Source: an uncultured Bacilli bacterium
GTDB lineage: Bacteria > Bacillota_I > Bacilli_A > RF39 > UBA660
DNA length: 16,244 bases
Direction: 5' to 3'
NCBI GenBank assembly: GCA_934153945.1
Contig: CAKPFM010000019.1
Coordinates: forward strand, 1 to 16,244
Part shown: positions 13,926 to 16,244 of the stretch, in pieces
Layout: the number at the start of each line of letters is the position of its first letter
How positions within the stretch are numbered: the stretch's first letter is position 1
Made by a program: the position numbers and the translations under genes
Notes under the pieces: model-generated
What the model saw: only the letters and a program-made list of their open reading frames with translations
Told to the model about the DNA's origin: nothing
Databases searched by the model: none

Positions 13926-15287
13926 ATGAAAATAACTTTTGATATAGATGGTACACTAACAAATTTTGAAAAATTTATTTTAGATAATCAAAATTATATT
14001 ACTAAAAAATATAACATTAAATTAACAAATTATGATGGCTATGATATTGATGAAATGTATGAAATTAAAGATAAACTAATTGAACAAAACTATACAGAAA
14101 AAGAAGCTGAAAATAAAGCTAATGAAATTATGAATAAATTTTGGAATAAATTTTATTTAAAATATCTTTTAACCCCATTTAGAAAAGGTGTTAAAAATAC
14201 TTTAAATAGTTTGAAAAAATATGGCAATGAAGTAATAATAATTACTTCTAGAAGAAAAGCTTGTGATAAAAACTTAATTGGCTTTTTTGTTAGAATGTCA
14301 ACAATATTAAAATTTAGACTTTCTAATGTTAAATATAGTAAATTAATATTTACAAATTCAGATGAAGAAAAAATAGAACAATTGAAAAATATTAAACCTG
14401 ACATTCACGTTGATGATAAAGAATCAATAATAAATTCTTTGCCAAGTGATATTAAATGCATGTATATATCATCTAGTTATAATAAAAATATTGATGAAAA
14501 AAAAGCTATTAAAGTTGATACATATGAAAATTGGAATTTAATTAATAAAATTGATAAAATTAGTGTAGATAAAAAAGTTGAAAATATTGTTACATATCCT
14601 AACATAAAACGTACAGAGTTTAATTATAAATTAGTAAAAAATATAGGAACTCCATTTGTAAACTTTTTATATAAACCAATTATTTTGAATAAGCAAAATT
14701 TAGTATCTAATGGACCTGTTGTGTATGCATCAAATCATAGAAAAACATTAGATCCATTCTTTTTAGTAATGTCAGTTGATGATGCTATACATTGGGCAGC
14801 TTTAAGAAGATTTTTTACTGGAGAAGATAGTATATTTAATAATAGCAAAAATCCAATTTTATGTAAAATTACTTCAAAGCTTTTTCATGGAATGGGATTA
14901 ATACCTGTTAATAGGGGCGGAGATAATCATGAAATGATTGATTTAACAAATTACTATTTGAAAAATGGTAGTAATATAGGAATATTTCCAGAGGGTACAA
15001 CTAATAAAAATCCAGCAAATGGCGAAATTTTAGAAGTTAAAAATGGTGCCTTTAGATTTGCAAAAGACAATAATGCTTTAATTCAACCAATTTCTATTGT
15101 ATGGTTTCCAAAATTAAAAAAGATTAAACATCGTGTTATAATAAATTATGGCGTTCCTTTTACTATGAGTAATATCACAATTGAAGAAGGCAAAAAAATA
15201 TGGACTGATTCTGTCTTAAAAGGAATAGAGGAAAATAAGCAAATAATAGATAATGTTGTTGATTCTGAAAAAAGAATAAAGAGGTGA
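13926..15287 (+). CDS. Fusion of HAD-type phosphatase (5'-nucleotidase-like) and PlsC-type 1-acylglycerol-3-phosphate acyltransferase
   Basis: This is a 453-residue protein. The N-terminal half (about 1-200) is a HAD hydrolase: FDIDGTLT with nucleophile Asp6 and general acid Asp8, IIITSRR (about 104-110) as motif II, and HVDDKESI (acidic pair near 163-164) as the Mg-binding motif. The layout resembles small 5'(3')-nucleotidase-like HADs. The C-terminal half (about 225-445) is an LPLAT/PlsC domain: NHRKTLDP with His271 and Asp276 (the H-X4-D active site), IPVNRGG, and FPEGTT (354-359, substrate phosphate binding). PlsC adds an acyl chain to lysophosphatidic acid at the membrane; the HAD half could remove a phosphate from a lipid or nucleotide, which is not settled by sequence. 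It starts four bases after the synthetase stop, with AGGTGAT as ribosome binding site, so it is co-translated. Confidence 0.9.
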   Translation: MKITFDIDGTLTNFEKFILDNQNYITKKYNIKLTNYDGYDIDEMYEIKDKLIEQNYTEKEAENKANEIMNKFWNKFYLKYLLTPFRKGVKNTLNSLKKYGNEVIIITSRRKACDKNLIGFFVRMSTILKFRLSNVKYSKLIFTNSDEEKIEQLKNIKPDIHVDDKESIINSLPSDIKCMYISSSYNKNIDEKKAIKVDTYENWNLINKIDKISVDKKVENIVTYPNIKRTEFNYKLVKNIGTPFVNFLYKPIILNKQNLVSNGPVVYASNHRKTLDPFFLVMSVDDAIHWAALRRFFTGEDSIFNNSKNPILCKITSKLFHGMGLIPVNRGGDNHEMIDLTNYYLKNGSNIGIFPEGTTNKNPANGEILEVKNGAFRFAKDNNALIQPISIVWFPKLKKIKHRVIINYGVPFTMSNITIEEGKKIWTDSVLKGIEENKQIIDNVVDSEKRIKR

Positions 15288-15291
15288 TTAA

Positions 15292-16244
15292 ATGAATGCT
15301 AGTATTCTATTACTAATAGCAAGTTTGTTTTATTTAGCAGTTATAATTATTTTATATTTCAGTAAAGAAAGAATAAAATTACTTGAAAATAAAGTTTTCA
15401 GCATAATTTTAATAGTTGATTTTATTGGAATATTATTAGACATAATTGGTATATATGCCCATTTAAATTTACCATCAAATAGTATATTTAGATATTTAAT
15501 AGTAGAATTTTATTATATATATTTATTGTTATATATGATGCTATTTACACTTTATACTATTTTTACTGCATATTCTGCCAAAAAAATATTAACAACTAAA
15601 TTAAAAGATAAAATTATACTAATATTTTTAATATTATTAATAATTTTTTCATTTATAAGTTATATCTTACCATTTGATTACTATAACAGTGATAATTATG
15701 TTTATGTATATGGTTTAAATTCATATTTTGTTTATTTAGTTAGTGCTGTATGTATATTTATTTCTTTAATTTATATTATAAAATATTCAAAATATTTAAC
15801 TAAAAAGAAGACTATACCATTTATTATGTTAATATGTATAGGTGTACCAGTAGTATTAATACAATATATACATCCATATCTTTTATTAGTCACTTCACTA
15901 TTAACTGCTATTACAATTTTAATGTATTTCACAATAGAAAATCCAGACTTACAAATGTTAAGAGAATTCCATAAAGCAAGAGAACTAGCAAAAGAATCAA
16001 ATAAAGAAAAGACAGAATTTCTATTTAATATATCAAATCAAATAAAAACACCAATAAATAAAATAATAGAAACAAGTGAAAAAGCACTAAATGAAAATGA
16101 TGTAATAGAAATAAAAAATGATGTAAGAACAATAAAAGGAAAATCAAATAGTCTATTAAATTTAGTCAATAATGTACTAGATATAAGTGATGAAGAAATG
16201 AGACAAATAGAAATAAGAGGAAGTAAATATAATGTAAAAAGACT
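15292..16244 (+). CDS. Seven-TM histidine-kinase-like sensor with Asn at the phospho-acceptor position, cut by window edge
   Basis: The frame is open from ATG 15292 to the right edge (317 codons plus two bases). GAGGTGATT ends just before it, five bases from the GAGGTG core to the ATG, so it is the third gene of the lipid operon. About seven membrane helices occupy residues 1-215, ending MYFTIENPD. A short coiled linker (LREFHKARELAKESNKEKTEF) leads into a dimerisation/phospho-acceptor-like region, LFNISNQIKTPINKIIE. This aligns with the kinase H-box consensus F...SHEIRTPLN.I, but the His is Asn249 (AAT, one base from CAT). Downstream, SNSLLNLVNNVLDISDEE matches the second HisKA helix. The ATP-binding domain would lie beyond the window. 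It may be a catalytically altered kinase, a phosphatase-only sensor, or a partner in a heterodimer; none can be chosen from what is visible. Confidence 0.85.
   Translation, partial: MNASILLLIASLFYLAVIIILYFSKERIKLLENKVFSIILIVDFIGILLDIIGIYAHLNLPSNSIFRYLIVEFYYIYLLLYMMLFTLYTIFTAYSAKKILTTKLKDKIILIFLILLIIFSFISYILPFDYYNSDNYVYVYGLNSYFVYLVSAVCIFISLIYIIKYSKYLTKKKTIPFIMLICIGVPVVLIQYIHPYLLLVTSLLTAITILMYFTIENPDLQMLREFHKARELAKESNKEKTEFLFNISNQIKTPINKIIETSEKALNENDVIEIKNDVRTIKGKSNSLLNLVNNVLDISDEEMRQIEIRGSKYNVKR

Overview
The window is a very AT-rich bacterial segment. It has strong AGGAGG-type ribosome binding sites, TTGNNN-N17-TATAAT promoters, hairpin plus T-run terminators and tightly packed co-directional genes. 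TGA is used as a stop (several ATGA gene overlaps) and Trp is TGG, so this is not the mycoplasma code. A LytR-CpsA-Psr protein with a PASTA-like domain implies a peptidoglycan wall. The combination suggests an uncultured low-GC Bacillota, plausibly one of the small-genome gut Bacilli/Clostridia lineages. The exact taxon is an inference and cannot be fixed from the sequence alone.

Layout. (1) Positions 1-838, minus strand: the first 37 codons of a serine site-specific recombinase run off the left edge. Upstream of it are a region with two 28-bp direct repeats, a 92-codon orphan gene, a terminator, and a tRNA-Cys/tRNA-Gly pair with its own promoter. This looks like the edge of a mobile element lying next to a tRNA locus. 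(2) Positions 950-3668, plus strand: an LCP-family cell-wall polymer transferase with a C-terminal PASTA-like domain, then a ZIP-family metal transporter. (3) Positions 3669-5949: a pilin-like protein with a class III signal, YidD, a ZnuA/TroA-type lipoprotein that has lost the usual His ligands, and a small membrane-anchored protein of unknown function, closed by a terminator. (4) Positions 5960-11533: a very large secreted modular surface protein. It has a signal peptide, Gly-rich regions, cadherin-like beta-sandwich repeats, an ALK/LTK-type Gly-rich domain, eight more cadherin-like repeats, a Big_2 domain and a dockerin-like Ca-binding pair. It is broken into two reading frames near 8528-8571, where the end of a Gly-rich domain runs directly into the second half of a cadherin-like repeat. 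(5) Positions 11559-16244: an operon of an AMP-binding acyl-CoA/acyl-ACP synthetase, a HAD phosphatase-PlsC acyltransferase fusion, and a 7-TM histidine-kinase-like protein whose phospho-acceptor position is Asn. This last gene is cut by the right edge.

How they fit. Most genes face the envelope: wall polymer attachment (LCP), metal uptake (ZIP), membrane protein insertion (YidD), surface display (pilin-like protein, giant cadherin/dockerin protein) and phospholipid acylation (synthetase plus PlsC fusion). The points most worth a second look are the split surface protein, the His-less metal-binding lipoprotein, the His-less kinase-like protein, the acyl-activation/acyl-transfer/phosphatase operon, and the repeats in front of the recombinase.
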